This document shows, piece after piece, positions 1-11,794 of a stretch of DNA of 64,000 nucleotides (the first letter of the stretch is position 1; each line of letters starts with the position of its first letter). The notes beneath the pieces were generated by a model, which did not search any database, was not told the origin of the DNA, and was given only the letters and a program-made list of their open reading frames with translations. The stretch lies in NCBI GenBank assembly GCA_029532415.1, contig JAQOTA010000047.1, positions 3,286,001-3,350,000 of the forward strand, read 5' to 3'. The translations under genes and the position numbers were made by a program. Source of the DNA: Marasmius tenuissimus. Its lineage: Eukaryota > Basidiomycota > Agaricomycetes > Agaricales > Marasmiaceae.

Positions 1-71
1 ATGAAAACGTCGCCGAGGAACGAGAAAGGATAACGTAAAAAACGAATGAAACGGGACCAAAAATACCCTTC

Positions 72-1751
72 TCAAACCTGCGAATCCTCAGCCAACGACA
101 ACCTCGGCATCAAACTCCCCAGATCAAGCTCCAGCTGATCTTCACCCCTACCAGCCGCAGCCGCGTGTCGATAGAATCCGAACGGATCCGCATATCCAAC
201 CATATCAGGTGGGGGAGGCAAACGGAACGAATCGAGCTCCGAGCCATCGAGAGGGGACAACTCAGCCTCGGCCTCGTTCGAGAACGAATTTGAGGCACCA
301 GCGTCAAAGGGGTTCGTAAACGTCGGCGTTGGTCTACCGGAAGCTCCAGAAGACTGAGCATCTCCCTGTCCCTGTTGTTGCTGATTCTGCTGGAACAGTC
401 CATCCGTCCAGACGGGAACCCCGTTCTTGAACGAATTATCGTAGTCGTTGTTCTACAAAGAGAAAAGACCACTTCAGTATCCACAAGCGAGGGAATGAAC
501 GACCGAAAGAGAACTCACCCGCATAACAACACATCTCATAAACCCTGTTTCCACATCCCCATCTTCCCTCCACTCCGTCCATTTCTCCGCTCTAGGAGGG
601 GAAGAATCCCATCCTGGTGGGCAACCGGGCATACCTACACCTCCTACGCCCATACCTCCAACGCTGATGGCACCTTCGGGTGAAGGAGGCATCGGTAAAT
701 TCCAATACATAGGAGGAACAGCGCTGGGTGGGAGATCCGGTGGGAGGGAAAGGTTCGAGTACGACGGTGCGTTGTTAGCGTTGTACTGATGGTGTGGTTG
801 GATGGATTGATAAAATGTAACTCGGGATGGACGACGTTGGGATAGGTCGTCTCGTGCACCGTATTGCTGTGGTGGTTGCTGTTGTTGCTGTTGATCTTGC
901 GACAGCTGTTGCTGATGATAATACGGATAATCAAAACCGACGTTCTGAACCGGTACAGCACCTGGTGGCGGACACGACGACGAGCGTCGTCGAAGACCCA
1001 AGGGCATCTCCGCGACGGGTAACATCAAAGGAGGAGGAGGCGGGGTCGAGGGTAGACCAGCCACAGACGACGAAACGTCGACATTCCAACTCCTCATCCT
1101 ATCGACACCACCACCCTTCTTCCTCCCTTTCCCAACTCCAACAGAAGCATCCCGTTCCTTCTCTCGGCCCCTCCCCTCCCCACCCCCAGGCCTATATCGA
1201 TACCCAGGCCATCTTTCCCCATGCCTCCTCTTTTCAACCTCGGCGAACCCAACCCACGGAGCTCTCTGCCCCGTACTCATCCCCCTCCACACCATCCCAG
1301 CGATCCTAGAGATATTCCTATGGTTCGCTTCGACGTGCTCGGGGATCTTTTTTTGTTTGACAAAGTCACACCGGAAGAGTATGAACGCGTTACGAGGACG
1401 AGGGATATGGCCGGGTGGTTGGCGGCGAGCGTGAGATTTACGTTTGCTGGAGGTTGACGAGGTAGAAGCAGAGGTGAGTGGCGATGGGGCATCAGAGGTA
1501 GAGGCAACGTCTGCCGAGTCGTCCTGGTACGTGTTGAGAGTCGCAGGATCGGGGAAAGGGATTGACGAAGCTAGAACGCCTGCGCCAGGGGGTGCGCCAC
1601 CTGGCCCTGATGTGAGAGGTGGTGTTGACGTGGTCGATGCAGGGGTGTAGCTTCGTCCTACGTTTGCTGAAGAAAGAGGGACGTCGTCACTCGTCTGGTG
1701 AGAGGAATCAGCGTCAAAGTCGACATTGATGGGGTTGATGGGCTCGCTCAT
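72..1751 (-). CDS. HMG-box transcription factor (MATA/Sox-type box)
   Basis: Two exons, complement(72..452, 519..1751), give 537 residues. The intron (453..518, 66 bases) starts GTGAGT and ends TTTGTAG, and both exons stay in one frame. I chose the ATG at 1751 because it has a strong CCACC context; the open frame upstream of it looks like leader. Residues about 115-188 form an HMG box that starts IPRPRNAFILFR and has the core ISRIAGMVW and the end WPGYRYRP, which is the fungal MATA-HMG style. The rest is low complexity: Ser/Thr/Pro-rich before the box, a basic RKSHARR stretch just ahead of it, and a Gln-rich run (SQDQQQQQQPPQQ) in the second half. Such proteins are nuclear DNA-binding regulators, often of mating or fruiting genes. 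No pheromone, receptor or homeodomain gene is beside it, so a mating-type role is not shown. Confidence 0.85.
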
Positions 1752-2804
1752 GGTGGAAGGTGATAGTAAACGGCTGTTGTAATCGAAAGAACAAGGATAA
1801 AGGGTTGAAATCGACGAATGGAAGGTCGATGTAGGAGCAAAGCACAAGGAGAGCAAAAGAAAGTCTCGTCTCGTTTTCCTCTAAAAGGTCACGACCTATA
1901 AGCCGGAACCGCTGGAGAACGTGGAGATAGTGGAGAAAGAAGTCTTTGTCTTTGTCCAACGAGGAGCGAAGGAAAGTGAGGAGTCAGAAGCGACGGAGCC
2001 ACTGTGACCCTTTAACATGTCCTTGCCGCTCAGAAATCATACACGTTTTTCTAATTCCGTCCCGGAAAATGAAAGATTCTGGCATGTTGAAAGAAAAAAG
2101 AACAAGAGCTCGGGATGCGAAACGCGAAAAGATGAATGTAAGACTGTAGGTTTGCTGGGACTTACCATGACGATGGCGATACAGTAAACTTCGTCGATGA
2201 ATGCTTGTAGAAAAATACACGTCCTGAACGCGTCTCTCTTCTTCATAGATATTCGAGACGCGTAGAGAGAGCAAACGGAGGGATCCGCGGGATATGATGT
2301 TGGGAAGTCCTAATTAAGGGCCCAACGAACATGTTTCTTTATTGTTCGATTAATTGGGAAGGTGTTGCCTGAAAGAGAGCATGCAGGGTCCGTTTGAATG
2401 CCGGGGTCTTCAATTTCGGTATTGGATTGAGATGCTCCGTCTGAGAGAAGGTGGAAGCCAAGTAAGTGTATGTTGCTTCGACGTATGGCGAGAATTGCTG
2501 AAAAAAATCTGAGAAGGCACGTACCTGGAGTTGCTGGCTGTGATGAATTCCCGTTCCCATCGCTTGGGCCTACGTGGTGCTTGTACCGGCTGTCAAAAAT
2601 TTGATAGTGACCCTTGTTTGCTTTGAACGGAGGAGCAGATCGAATATCAATGCTTAGGTTTTCAACGTGCTGGCGGGAAGGAACCTTGGTGATGGTCGAG
2701 GAGCAAGCGATGGCCGGTTGACGGAGCTCGCACGGTCAAGACTGTTCCCGAAACTCTCATGACATCATGGAGTTCCCACACCTCGGTGTTCGAGACTCAA
2801 CCTC
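1752..2804. other. Upstream region of the HMG gene, no gene seen
   Basis: Short open frames on both strands overlap each other and show no recognisable domain. The stretch just upstream of 1751 on the minus strand is probably leader and promoter of the HMG-box gene. Nothing else can be supported before the MULE target duplication at 2805. Confidence 0.5.
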
Positions 2805-2876
2805 GGATAGCTTGGACGCTAAGCGGAAACAAGCTCCTGCCTCTTTGGGATGACAGCTTCTTGACAGCTTGGTGCC
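2805..2876. repeat. Left TIR of the MULE with its 9-base TSD
   Basis: The TSD GGATAGCTT lies at 2805..2813 and the TIR at 2814..2876. The TIR opens GGACGCTAAGCGG and closes CAGCTTGGTGCC. Confidence 0.95.
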
Positions 2877-5800
2877 TGCCTTCCATCGGACATCGTCAGC
2901 GACCAAGTCCGCCAGCCAGCTTCCATGGTCCATAGTCTTCAGAGCAGTCCTTCAGGCAGTAGAATACACGTAATAAATATTTTTCTCATCTCTTTTTCAC
3001 TCTGCTCCGTCTGCAGGACGCGCCGAACGCGTAGAAAACATCATATTCGTCATGTCATCTAAAAATAATCCACGCCAAAAGAAACCCAAAGTGCAAAACA
3101 TCCGATTTCTTTATGTCTCCGCCGCCGATGCCGCCGATGGAAGGAAAACCGTCAAACAACGCGAAAAGACTGCATTATCCATTCAACAACGCGCTTCCGA
3201 AATCTATGTGGATAGACTAGCTCTAAACAAGGAACAACGCGTCGAAATAGAGAAGATTCATGCGTCTGCCGGTGCCATAGAGGCTTATGAGTTTATAATA
3301 GCTGGGGATCAGGCGGAAACTTCCCAGCGTGACGCTGCGGCTATGATGGGTGTTCATGGGCTCATGTTTGAGGATAAGAATGATCTGGATTGTAAATGGA
3401 GCATCAAGTGGTCAGCTGTGTCGGGAAAGGGCGAAAACGCGTCAACAAGAGTGTTATTTCAATGGTAATATTCCGTGATAATACATCCTGTCACTCTGAA
3501 CTCAATATCTCAATAGCAAATGTGGTTATGATCATATCACGGCAGGATCGAAGAAGCGTGATAACCCACTACCTTTCACTGGATGCCTTGCTCACGCAGA
3601 GCTTACCTATAAGCCCCGGACGCGTCAAATCACGCGTATTCGTGGATACTTCAACCACAACGACGCGTGCAAGGACTCCAAGCATACTCACGTACCTCGG
3701 GAATGTCTTCACCCCAGTGTTTACACGGTTGCTCTTGAGCAAATGAGTAGAGGTGTTCCCATTTCCCAGATCCGAAAGGATAATTCGCGGAGGCTGTTTT
3801 CCACTACTCTGCTCGTTCGGCTGCGAATGAGCGGGTAGAGGTATGTGTTGCCACAAAGGACATGCTCGAGTCTACATGGAAATATGCACATGGGAAACAG
3901 ATCCTCATGGATGGGACTTTTGGCGTCTGTAGCCGGAAGATCCTCCTCTTTGTTATGATGGGGTTGGATGAACAGAAGAAGGGCACGCCACTCGCTTTCT
4001 TATTCTTTTCACCACCAAAGTCCCAGCGAGAATCATCAGGCTACGACTCAGGGATCCTGGCGAAGCTATTGGAAAAATGGAGAGGGGCAATGGAGGCATA
4101 TCGAAACGGGCAGTTATTTTTACCACGGGTCGCCATCACAGATACCGATCTCCGAGAACGAATAGCCTAGTGATGCATGGCGGCGTGTCTGTGCTTTGGA
4201 GGACGGGATTATCGAAGCCCCATCGTATGCTGCTGCCATGGCTTTGATTGAACACGAGGTTGAGGTTATTCAGGCTGACCTTCCGCCTGATGACCCTTCA
4301 CGTGCGGCGGCTCTGGAGCACATCCGGTACCTCCGGGAGTACTGGATGTCAAACGGGAAGCAGGATGACTTTTGGAAGAGTTGGTCAAACATTGGCCGGG
4401 AGGTGGCCTCAGAAACTCTCTCATGCCCCGTTGAGGATGTTCTTGGGACGACCAACCATCTAGAATCGTTCAACAATGTTCTCAAGAACGGGCGGCTAGC
4501 ACATGTTCAGCGGGGTGGGAGGCGGCTGCGTTTTGATGTATTGCTGAAGTTCGTCATTCAAGACATGATGCCTTCTATATACGAGGAACGCACTCTATTG
4601 ATAGAAGAGCGCAACCGTCGGAAGGCACGCCTCCTTACTCTCGCTAACGGTCAGGAGCTGTGGAACAACTTTCAGGAACGACAATCTCCCTCGAAATCAT
4701 GTTCTACCCTCCCTCCCGTTGCATTTCTCCTTCCAGACGAGGCCCGTGACGCTGCCGCAGCAGGTTTGGTATCACACAAACAAGTTGGTGCCCCGAATTG
4801 GATGTCAAACATGCAGGGATTGAACTTGACCTGTATATCCTCGCTGGTTGCCGAGCACGACAGGCAGTCAATAGAGTACCAAGTTCAACTTTGGTACTCG
4901 GGCTTGGCATCATGTACTTGTCCAGATTTTTCTATCCGGGGTGGAGCTTGTAAACACATTCGTGCAGCTCTCTTATATGTCGACTCGCTCAGAACCCACC
5001 ACAACCTTCAGATTCCGCATTTTCCAATCCCCACATCCGAGAGAGACGCCCGCTCACTACAGAGCCACTTGTCGGGAATCCCTGATTCTTCCCCCCCGTC
5101 GTCGCCGGCCCCAACACATTCTCCTGAGGCCCCACAGCCTCGCCCCCTTCTCAGAGCGGCTGAGAGGTTACATGACCTTGTTAGTGACTCAGTAGGGTTA
5201 CTAGAACCGGAATCCGATTCATCGGATAGCGAGGATGCTTCTGTGGACGACTCGTCTAGTCAAATGATCCCTTCAGTGTGTAATTTTCACTCCTGATTTC
5301 TTCGAAATTTCTAACTAGGTTTTGCCATACAGAGCCCCGTATCCGAACAATCTGAACCACTACCAACGGCTACTCAACAGGGGGTGAAACAACATACACG
5401 AGCGCGCCTTTTGCACCATATCAACGCAGCTCGGCCGAACCTGTCCTCTATCAGAACATTTCTAGCCGAAGTAGATTTCGAGCCGCATGATATTTCTGTA
5501 GCGGGACCTCTACGTGAGGACCTTCACGACCTTCTTGAGCTCTTGAACAAAAAACTCTCTCTGGTGCCATCCCGCCCAGAACCGGACTCCCCACTCCCCT
5601 CTTCTCCCTCACCTCACACACGTCCCTCGAGTCCAACAGCTCCAGTACGGCCTGGCCAAAAGCGGAAAGATTACCCGGGAATCATATCACCCTCTCCCAA
5701 GCGAGCTTCTAGACGGCAAGAATCTTATTCCATTCACTAGAACTAAAAATCTACTACTATACTTGTAGCCAAGTAATAGAGCTTCCATAACATTGTCCGA

Positions 5801-5932
5801 CATCTACTGTTCGATGGACTTAGAGAAATTCAAGCTCACTTGTCCGCTGATGACGCAATGATCAATTGAGGCACCAAGCTGTCAAGAAGCTGTCATCCCA
5901 AAGAGGCAGGAGCTTGTTTCCGCTTAGCGTCC
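2814..5932 (+). mobile_element. MULE (Mutator-like) DNA transposon with perfect TIRs and 9-base TSD
   Basis: A 3119-base element is bounded by 63-base terminal inverted repeats (2814..2876 and 5870..5932) that I find identical base for base. It is flanked on both sides by the 9-base direct repeat GGATAGCTT (2805..2813 and 5933..5941). A 9-base target duplication, long TIRs and a MULE/SWIM transposase inside all fit the Mutator superfamily. The transposase is broken (see its entry), so the copy is non-autonomous. Perfect TIRs and TSD point to a recent insertion, which would have needed transposase supplied by another copy. Confidence 0.93.
3052..5740 (+). pseudogene. MULE transposase with SWIM zinc finger, internally deleted
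   Basis: Exon 1 runs from ATG 3052 to about 3464. A GTAATA...AATAG intron (to about 3518) joins it to a frame with a Cys/His cluster (CKCGYDH, then GCLAH and RGYFNHNDACKD). That frame shifts near 3790, where the deletion of a central segment brings in AVFHYSARSAANERVEV. The catalytic core DGTFG is at 3910 and HLESFN, with the catalytic Glu, at 4457. A second break with stop codons near 4163-4171 removes the stretch expected to hold the second catalytic Asp and the CKFHLRQCW-like motif. A SWIM finger (CTCPDF...CKH) follows at about 4910-4960. The last exon is joined by a GTGTGT...CATACAG intron and ends at 5740. Expected role: cut-and-paste transposase in the nucleus. With two deletions it should be inactive. 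Confidence 0.85.
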
Positions 5933-5941
5933 GGATAGCTT
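5870..5941. repeat. Right TIR of the MULE with its 9-base TSD
   Basis: The TIR at 5870..5932 is the exact reverse complement of 2814..2876. It is followed by the TSD GGATAGCTT at 5933..5941. Confidence 0.95.
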
Positions 5942-7635
5942 ACCTTTTTCTCAATCTGACCTCGATAGCGACACTGCTCCCAACTCCTCACTTCCAGGAC
6001 CTCGTAGTCAATCTCGATTCTCCATCTGCACTCTGCGTCGAGCCAATACCTACCTACGCGTGACGTAGCCACCAGCAATGCTCTGCAACAACTCAACCAA
6101 GCCTACCACGACTTCTTTTCGACCATCGGACGCCTCTGAAAACTCGCTGACCCGAAGCTCGTGGTGATTCTTCTACATCTCCAGGAAATGCGATCCTGTA
6201 TCATTATCCGAACGAAGCTTGGACGATCATACTTGGGAAGGAAAAGAGGAGATTTTTAGGTTGGGACAAATCTGTGAGTTGCGAATTTTTCGGTCGATCA
6301 CTCTCCAACCTACTGACTGATGTTACCTCGACCAGCATTGCTACTGTAACTGGGAGTCAAACCACCACCTCCGAGACCTTCAGTACACTCTAGGTCGTCT
6401 GTTTTCCTCAACTCCGTCGCCCACGGACCCCTAGCGGCACAATTCAACCTAACACTCGAAGACTACCTTATCCACCCCAGAGTCGCCTTTTGGGCTATGC
6501 AGGACGTGAAATCCTGTCGTAGGACCGTCGTACCTCGGCTTCTTTGCGCACAGTCATGCGGATTTGGGTATCAGGAGTGTTGTACCTATAACGACTGCTC
6601 GACCCTCCAACACTATTTCCCATAGGGAAGCTTACAGTTCTCAATACTGCCCTCAGGGTCTCCGGGAGATTCAAAGACAGTCTAGGGCACGCAGTAGAGG
6701 CTCCGTAGGGCTTGCTGCTTGGGTAACAATGTGAGTTGAGGCTTATTCGTTCGATTTCTTGTCGATTCCTGCCTGTTTTTCTGACCATGAGTATCTCCAG
6801 TAGCGTCATTATACGGCTGGAGCAACCCTTTCAAAGTGCTCAACACTCTCTGCATCGCGATATCGTTCCTCTCTCAGCATAACCGCACGCGTAGAAAGAC
6901 CTCTCAATCCTGGCCCCCCTTCGAGCTACAAAACGAGCCACGAACCTGACTTACGACGATACTCCGACTGCATATGTCCGAGAACATTCGGATACACGTA
7001 CTAGGGAACATTCGAACGAGAAATAAAAGGGTACGTTCCATCAGCTGAGAGTCGTAGATTCCTCCGGCTGACCCATACGCTCGACTTGAGACTTAATTCT
7101 CAAAGCATCGAACGCGGGAAAATCGAGGATTGCAACGTTGAGAAGGATGTTGGATGATGAATCGATGTACAATGTGCGCATCAACCTCTATATCTACTCC
7201 CTATGTTCGTGCTGACCTTGACTCGTACAGACTTGGACCGTACCCCTCATATACACACACGTATTGAAAATTTGAAAGACACCGGACGCATTCTATGAGC
7301 ATCGCACTGTGTATCCGTACCTTAATATGAACTGCCGTTCTGCTATCCACCGCCCGCTGCACGCTCGTTCCTTGCATCTCACTCGATCCGAGTCGATCGA
7401 CTCCGATTCTTCGCGTCCAGTACCGAACACTACCTACAGAAGCATCTTCGTCGAACAGGCTTAGTTAATTTGATAGCTTTACGCTACATTTGCGGATCCA
7501 CCAGCCGCAAACTGGAGAGGGCGTAACAATGGCGTTTACAGATATAACTATAAGTATCTTTTTCTCCTTTGTTAGTCTCCCAACAGGAAGCTGTTTGCTG
7601 CATCAGTTAGACATCACGATCGTCCATGTCCTTGA
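5942..7635. other. No supported gene; two intron-like segments on the plus strand
   Basis: No long frame is present. Two plus-strand stretches look like introns: GTGAGTTGCG at about 6271 ending CTCGACCAG at about 6338, and GTGAGTTGAGG at about 6730 ending ATCTCCAG at about 6801. The sequence around them does not splice into a recognisable protein. A decayed gene is possible but not shown. Confidence 0.3.
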
Positions 7636-7729
7636 GGCCGACTAGCTCAGTTGGTTAGAGCGTTGTGCTAATATCTGTGAGACAAGAATATTGACGTGAA
7701 GGTCTTGGGTTCGATCCCCACGTTGGTCA
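7636..7729 (+). tRNA. tRNA-Ile (anticodon AAU) with a 20-base intron
   Basis: The acceptor stem GGCCGAC (7636) pairs with GTTGGTC (7722..7728) using two G-U pairs, and the discriminator is A at 7729. The D arm is GCTC...GAGC. The anticodon stem TTGTG pairs with CGTGA (7695..7699) across the intron. The loop is C-T-A-A-T-A, so the anticodon is AAT (7670..7672). The T arm carries GGTTCGATCCCC. The intron 7674..7693 lies directly after base 37, the standard place for nuclear tRNA introns, leaving a 74-base mature tRNA. Confidence 0.93.
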
Positions 7730-7748
7730 CTCTCCAGGATTCATTCCC

Positions 7749-7752
7749 TTTT
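7749..7752 (+). terminator. Pol III T-run terminator after tRNA-Ile
   Basis: A TTTT run 20 bases past the discriminator base fits an RNA polymerase III stop signal. Confidence 0.6.
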
Positions 7753-9033
7753 GTTCTTCTTGCCCTTGGTAATTGACATGCTCAGGCACTCGAGTGTTTG
7801 AGCGCTCGCCCTCTGCCGATATGACTACTCACTACTTGCAGTAGAACATCTTCGGACTCAATTATTGAAAGACAAAGAATGTTTCTATACTGATTCGCCT
7901 TGAGGTGAAGGATAATGATTTGTTCGTGAGAAGTTCTTTTCGAAAGGTTGAGCGCCGTCAAACCCTGTCTGTTGTTCCTGGCCACAATCTTCAAGTTCGC
8001 CCACTTCCCCAAGAACTTCGATTTTTTTCAAGTCCAACATTTTTTTGCTGAGGTATCATCTGCAATCCCCGAAGAACTAGAATTACAAGCTGTGGCTCTG
8101 GTTGTATTCGAGGCGATACTACTCGATATTGTCTGGATCTGGAACCTTTTTCTTTCTCTTTTGGGCATGCCAGAATATACATCTTTCCTCTCAATGTTGA
8201 CGGATTTAGGGAGGAGCCGAGCTTGCTCACCCTACTTCCATTTCTTGTGAGCCTTTCTGCTAAGTGTACTTTGAGATGCCAGTAGCTCGGTGTATCTATG
8301 GATCTTACAAGATCAACTGAGGCCCAGGCTCGAGTTCTCGTCCTGTTTACGACTCCAGTCCTTCGATTCAGGACGACAATTGACGCCCTTTCTTCGACAC
8401 TCAAAGATTTAATTATTTGATAACTTTGAAGTATACGCAGCGGCGTTTCCTGAGGCTTCAGAGGTTTATAGTTGCCATGCCTCTCACGAACCACGGGCCC
8501 CAACGACGTATTTATCGTGCTTCAGGACCTCACTTGGTCACGATCAACGGCTCGGCAGTCGCAGCTGATGTAGGTATCTCCCATCTGTGCGTCCCAGTCG
8601 CCAAGATTGGAGCAAACAGGCACCTCTGTATGCGAGAAGAGAGCACATGCTCTCAGCGTGCGTGACTCTTGTGAGTGTGCGTTTTTCCTATCGTTACTTG
8701 GAAGATACTCTTAAGCACTGACGCCCTGGCATTGCCGAGCTCTATCTATATCGAGGCTACCTTCGACAAACACCACTGGCAGCAAGCCCGGGAGTGTGAA
8801 CAGAACGAACGAAGACCATTTTACAACTCAAAAGTCAGCGGTGTTGGCCGTTGTCAGGTATCCATAAAGCCTTGCGTCAAAAGACCAGAGGGCCCGAAAG
8901 CGTTGTGATTACGTTTTTCTAGCTTTCGAGGGGGAAAAGTGGGAAGCAAAATCCGGTTGAATTCGATCTTCAGAAAGATTTTCCGTGTCGTATATACTAC
9001 AATATGATTCTCGTCTCAGTCGGAACTACACTC
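7753..9033. other. No supported gene
   Basis: Overlapping short frames occur on both strands (for example minus 7991..8503). None has a recognisable domain, signal peptide or convincing intron pattern. Confidence 0.4.
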
Positions 9034-10267
9034 TCATCGAAGATCGCTATAGGACGAGACGTAATCAGGGGGAGCTTCCGGGTCCGCAGACTCAATCCTC
9101 TCCAATCTCTGCATCATCATTCGCATCTGGGCTTGTACAGCCGCGTATGCCGATGGACCGTCACGATCTTCATTACCGCTGACAGAGGATTCTGCACGGC
9201 GACTTGAGCTTTCTCCTGATGGACTCGATGGGTCTCGAGGATCGGAATACTTGTAGTGATCACTCGTCGTACACCGTTCCGTCGTTGGGCTCTGCCCTTT
9301 CACAGTCGAAACAGGACTTGTAGGTGATCGTTCAGCCATGGGGTACGGTTCGATTATTGGTGCTGGTGGTTGAGAATGAGAATGAGGACCAGTCGTCGTT
9401 ACTTGCTCCAAATCTTGTACTTTTTGCTGGTCTACGGAGATGTCGATGGTTAAAACTGCCAGTCCGATCGTGAATGACTGCTCACTTTTTCTCCTTCGTA
9501 ACAAAAGGAATGCAATAAAAAGTAGGAAGACTACGGCGCCACCACCACCCCCGACTGCACCACCGATAATACTTGCAGAATGTGTGGAATCAGCAGTAGA
9601 TGCCGGAGGAGTCGCTGTCGGGACTGGGGACGGCTCACTGAAAGGGTATGCATTCAATGGTACAGCACCAACCATGGACGAGTGGAATCAAACCGCTTTC
9701 TCACCTATCAGGAGGCGACGTTTCGGCCAAGTCCGGATTCCAAGTCGTCGGTGGTGGCTTGGTCGAAGCCATACTTGAATCAAAGGTTGTAGTCGTGGGT
9801 GTCGTAGTTGGGTTTGCAGTCAGTATTTCTGTGGGTTGCGCAGTGAAATACTTTTTATCTGCGAGCCCTTCTATCCTAAACGTGCTAATCGAAGATTTTA
9901 GTACTTGAATGGGGCAGGGAGGTAGTCCAATTCACCTAATAGACGAATATGTGAATGTAAATGGTATTTGCCCCTCCCGCTGTGTCTCGGGGACTGTTGT
10001 CGTACCAAACTCAGCGAGAAAATGGGCTTGATTGAGGAATGCAAACTTGATAAATGTTGCGTGGTCGGGGTCATCACGAATCCATTTGAGTGTTTGTGGT
10101 TGAAAGGCGGTAATGGTGCTGGGTAGTTGGTCGAAGTGGAAGGCCCAAATACTTGATGATCCGGGGAGAAGAGCTAGTAGTGACAGGAACGATTCAAGGG
10201 ATCTCCTTAAGCCGAACGATGAATCAGCATTCCACCAGTTCGATTCCGTTAGGTGAAATACATACAT
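9034..10267 (-). CDS. Copy A: single-pass surface protein, Kre9/Knh1-like ectodomain, PPxY tail (intact)
   Basis: Exons complement(9034..9431, 9486..9637, 9705..9884, 9936..10205, 10266..10267) total 1002 bases, giving 333 residues in one frame. Introns are 54, 67, 51 and 60 bases. The third keeps a TACTAAA branch motif. Residues 1-20 (MRSLESFLSLLALLPG...) are a signal peptide. The ectodomain follows (FDQLPSTITAFQPQTLKW ... TVPETQREGQIPFTF), then a Thr/Pro stalk, a membrane segment near 174-197 (IIGGAVGGGGGAVVFL...), RRRK, and a tail with MQRLERIE and terminal PPDY (322-325). Likely a glycosylated surface or vacuolar-route protein. PPxY is a known docking site for Nedd4/Rsp5 WW domains, so ubiquitin-adaptor function is an inference. 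The start codon is formed across an intron (AT at 10266-10267, G at 10205). An upstream in-frame ATG near 10381 would instead add about 38 residues before the signal peptide. Confidence 0.8.
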
Positions 10268-11064
10268 TGGCTTTATTCGTGCCCTGCAGACAGAACTAAG
10301 TGGTGGATTGCTGGGAGAAAGAGATAGAGAATTGCCGCCATGACTCCAGCTGAGACCCCCGCTTAAAGGCTCCAATGACATTCATTTCCAACGGTCCAGT
10401 GTGGCTCTTGATCATCAGTCATGAGCGCCTGAGCGCTCACTGTAATGACATTCATTACCGAATTGAGAGTGCGAACAAGTCATCGGCGTTTGAGTGATAT
10501 ATACGCCCCTGGTTTTGCTCTTCGAACCAGCGGCCGAGCATTTTCAGAAAACCTTCCACAGATTTCGATTTATCTGTGAAGAAGGGGTCATTCATGGAGG
10601 TGTTGCTGAAGCTCGAAGACTCAGATAAAACGACGAAACTTCATACCATCGCGGGAGCAAACTGTATTTAACTAGTCGCACTACACCAACCATAAGAGGG
10701 AATGCTCCGAGGTCATCGACGTTGTCATCCTTGTGGCGCTTACTCTGCTCGGGAGGAGCGCGGTTTTAGTATGTGTATGATATCGCCAAGGCCTAGGTTA
10801 TTGCACATACTTTGTTGCTGAGTATCAAGTTACTTGATGCTGTGTTACTGACCCGAATCTCCTAGCGGGGTTTATAGTTATCGGAGTAAATGGGAGGTGG
10901 TAGAACTATCACCGCGATCGAGACAGGTCCAAGACCCTTTCGAGCGGTAAATACGATTCTCGCGCGCCAACCTGAATGAATTGGCAGAGATTCGGAACAA
11001 GTGGGTCAGCCCGGTATGGCAGCTGACGGCCACTGGTTCGGGGGCGTGCAATATAGGTTGAGTA
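10268..11064. other. Upstream region of copy A, partly shared with copies B and C
   Basis: No separate gene is seen. The stretch at about 10684-10760 (accaaccataagag... then gtcatccttgtgg) resembles segments at about 14190 and 16885 upstream of copies B and C. The duplicated unit therefore included roughly half a kilobase of upstream sequence. Confidence 0.55.
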
Positions 11065-11073
11065 CCCTAAAAC

Positions 11074-11785
11074 GAGGATATACAATGTGCTCCGCCCACC
11101 CCCCCTCGACCACATCCACCACATCCACCACATGGTGCTGATATATCCCTGAATCGACCATATCCCCCACACTTGGCAAGACGGCACGAACGTAATGCGG
11201 TGTACTTAGACTTCAATCCCTTTTCGGGTTATGGTCCTTAGCGCTGAACACAACGCTTTAGATTTGTACGCTACATTACAAGCTATCTATCTATAACTCT
11301 ACCTATAATACATGTTTAATAGAAACTTCAGATACTACATAATCATTTCCAGTCGGCGCGCCAATAGAGATAACCATCGATCGAGTCGCAATCAGTATAC
11401 TTAGTGGTATCATGGGGAAACTACTGCCCGGCCATAATACTATCTTAGTACTGGAGATTATCAAGTCACAGCAGTGTACGCGTCAAGCAAACCAGCTGCC
11501 ACGTGAAGAGAATTCAGTGTGATCTCTCGGGAGAGGGGAGACCCGAAGAGCAGTACCACGTCCCCGACGCCGCTGTCCAAATCACGTTCGGTCATGCCAC
11601 ATCTATACCGCATAACGTCCAGCCGTGCTACATTTGCACCACATCACCTTTACCGAAAATCCGCCAAGCGTGGTGGATTTGAACGATCCAGGGACAATGT
11701 GGTGGAGGTAAGCGATTTTGTGGTGGATGTGAGGGGGTGGTGGAAGTGGTCGAGGGGGGGTGGGCGGAGCAAGTGGTCAATCCCG
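11074..11785. mobile_element. Short non-autonomous TIR element, 9-base TSD
   Basis: This 712-base element is flanked by the direct repeat CCCTAAAAC (11065..11073 and 11786..11794). Its ends are inverted and imperfect: the left starts GAGGATATAC and soon reads CTCCGCCCACC; the reverse complement of the right starts CGGGATTGACCACTTGC and reads CTCCGCCCACC. Subterminal CCACCACATCCACC repeats are present on both sides. No transposase is encoded. The 9-base TSD suggests mobilisation by a MULE-type transposase. A related, longer element lies at 56843..58392. Confidence 0.75.
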
Positions 11786-11794
11786 CCCTAAAAC

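Noticed and set aside
72..1751. Mating-type locus
   Set aside because: An HMG box alone is not enough: no homeodomain, pheromone or receptor gene lies in the window.
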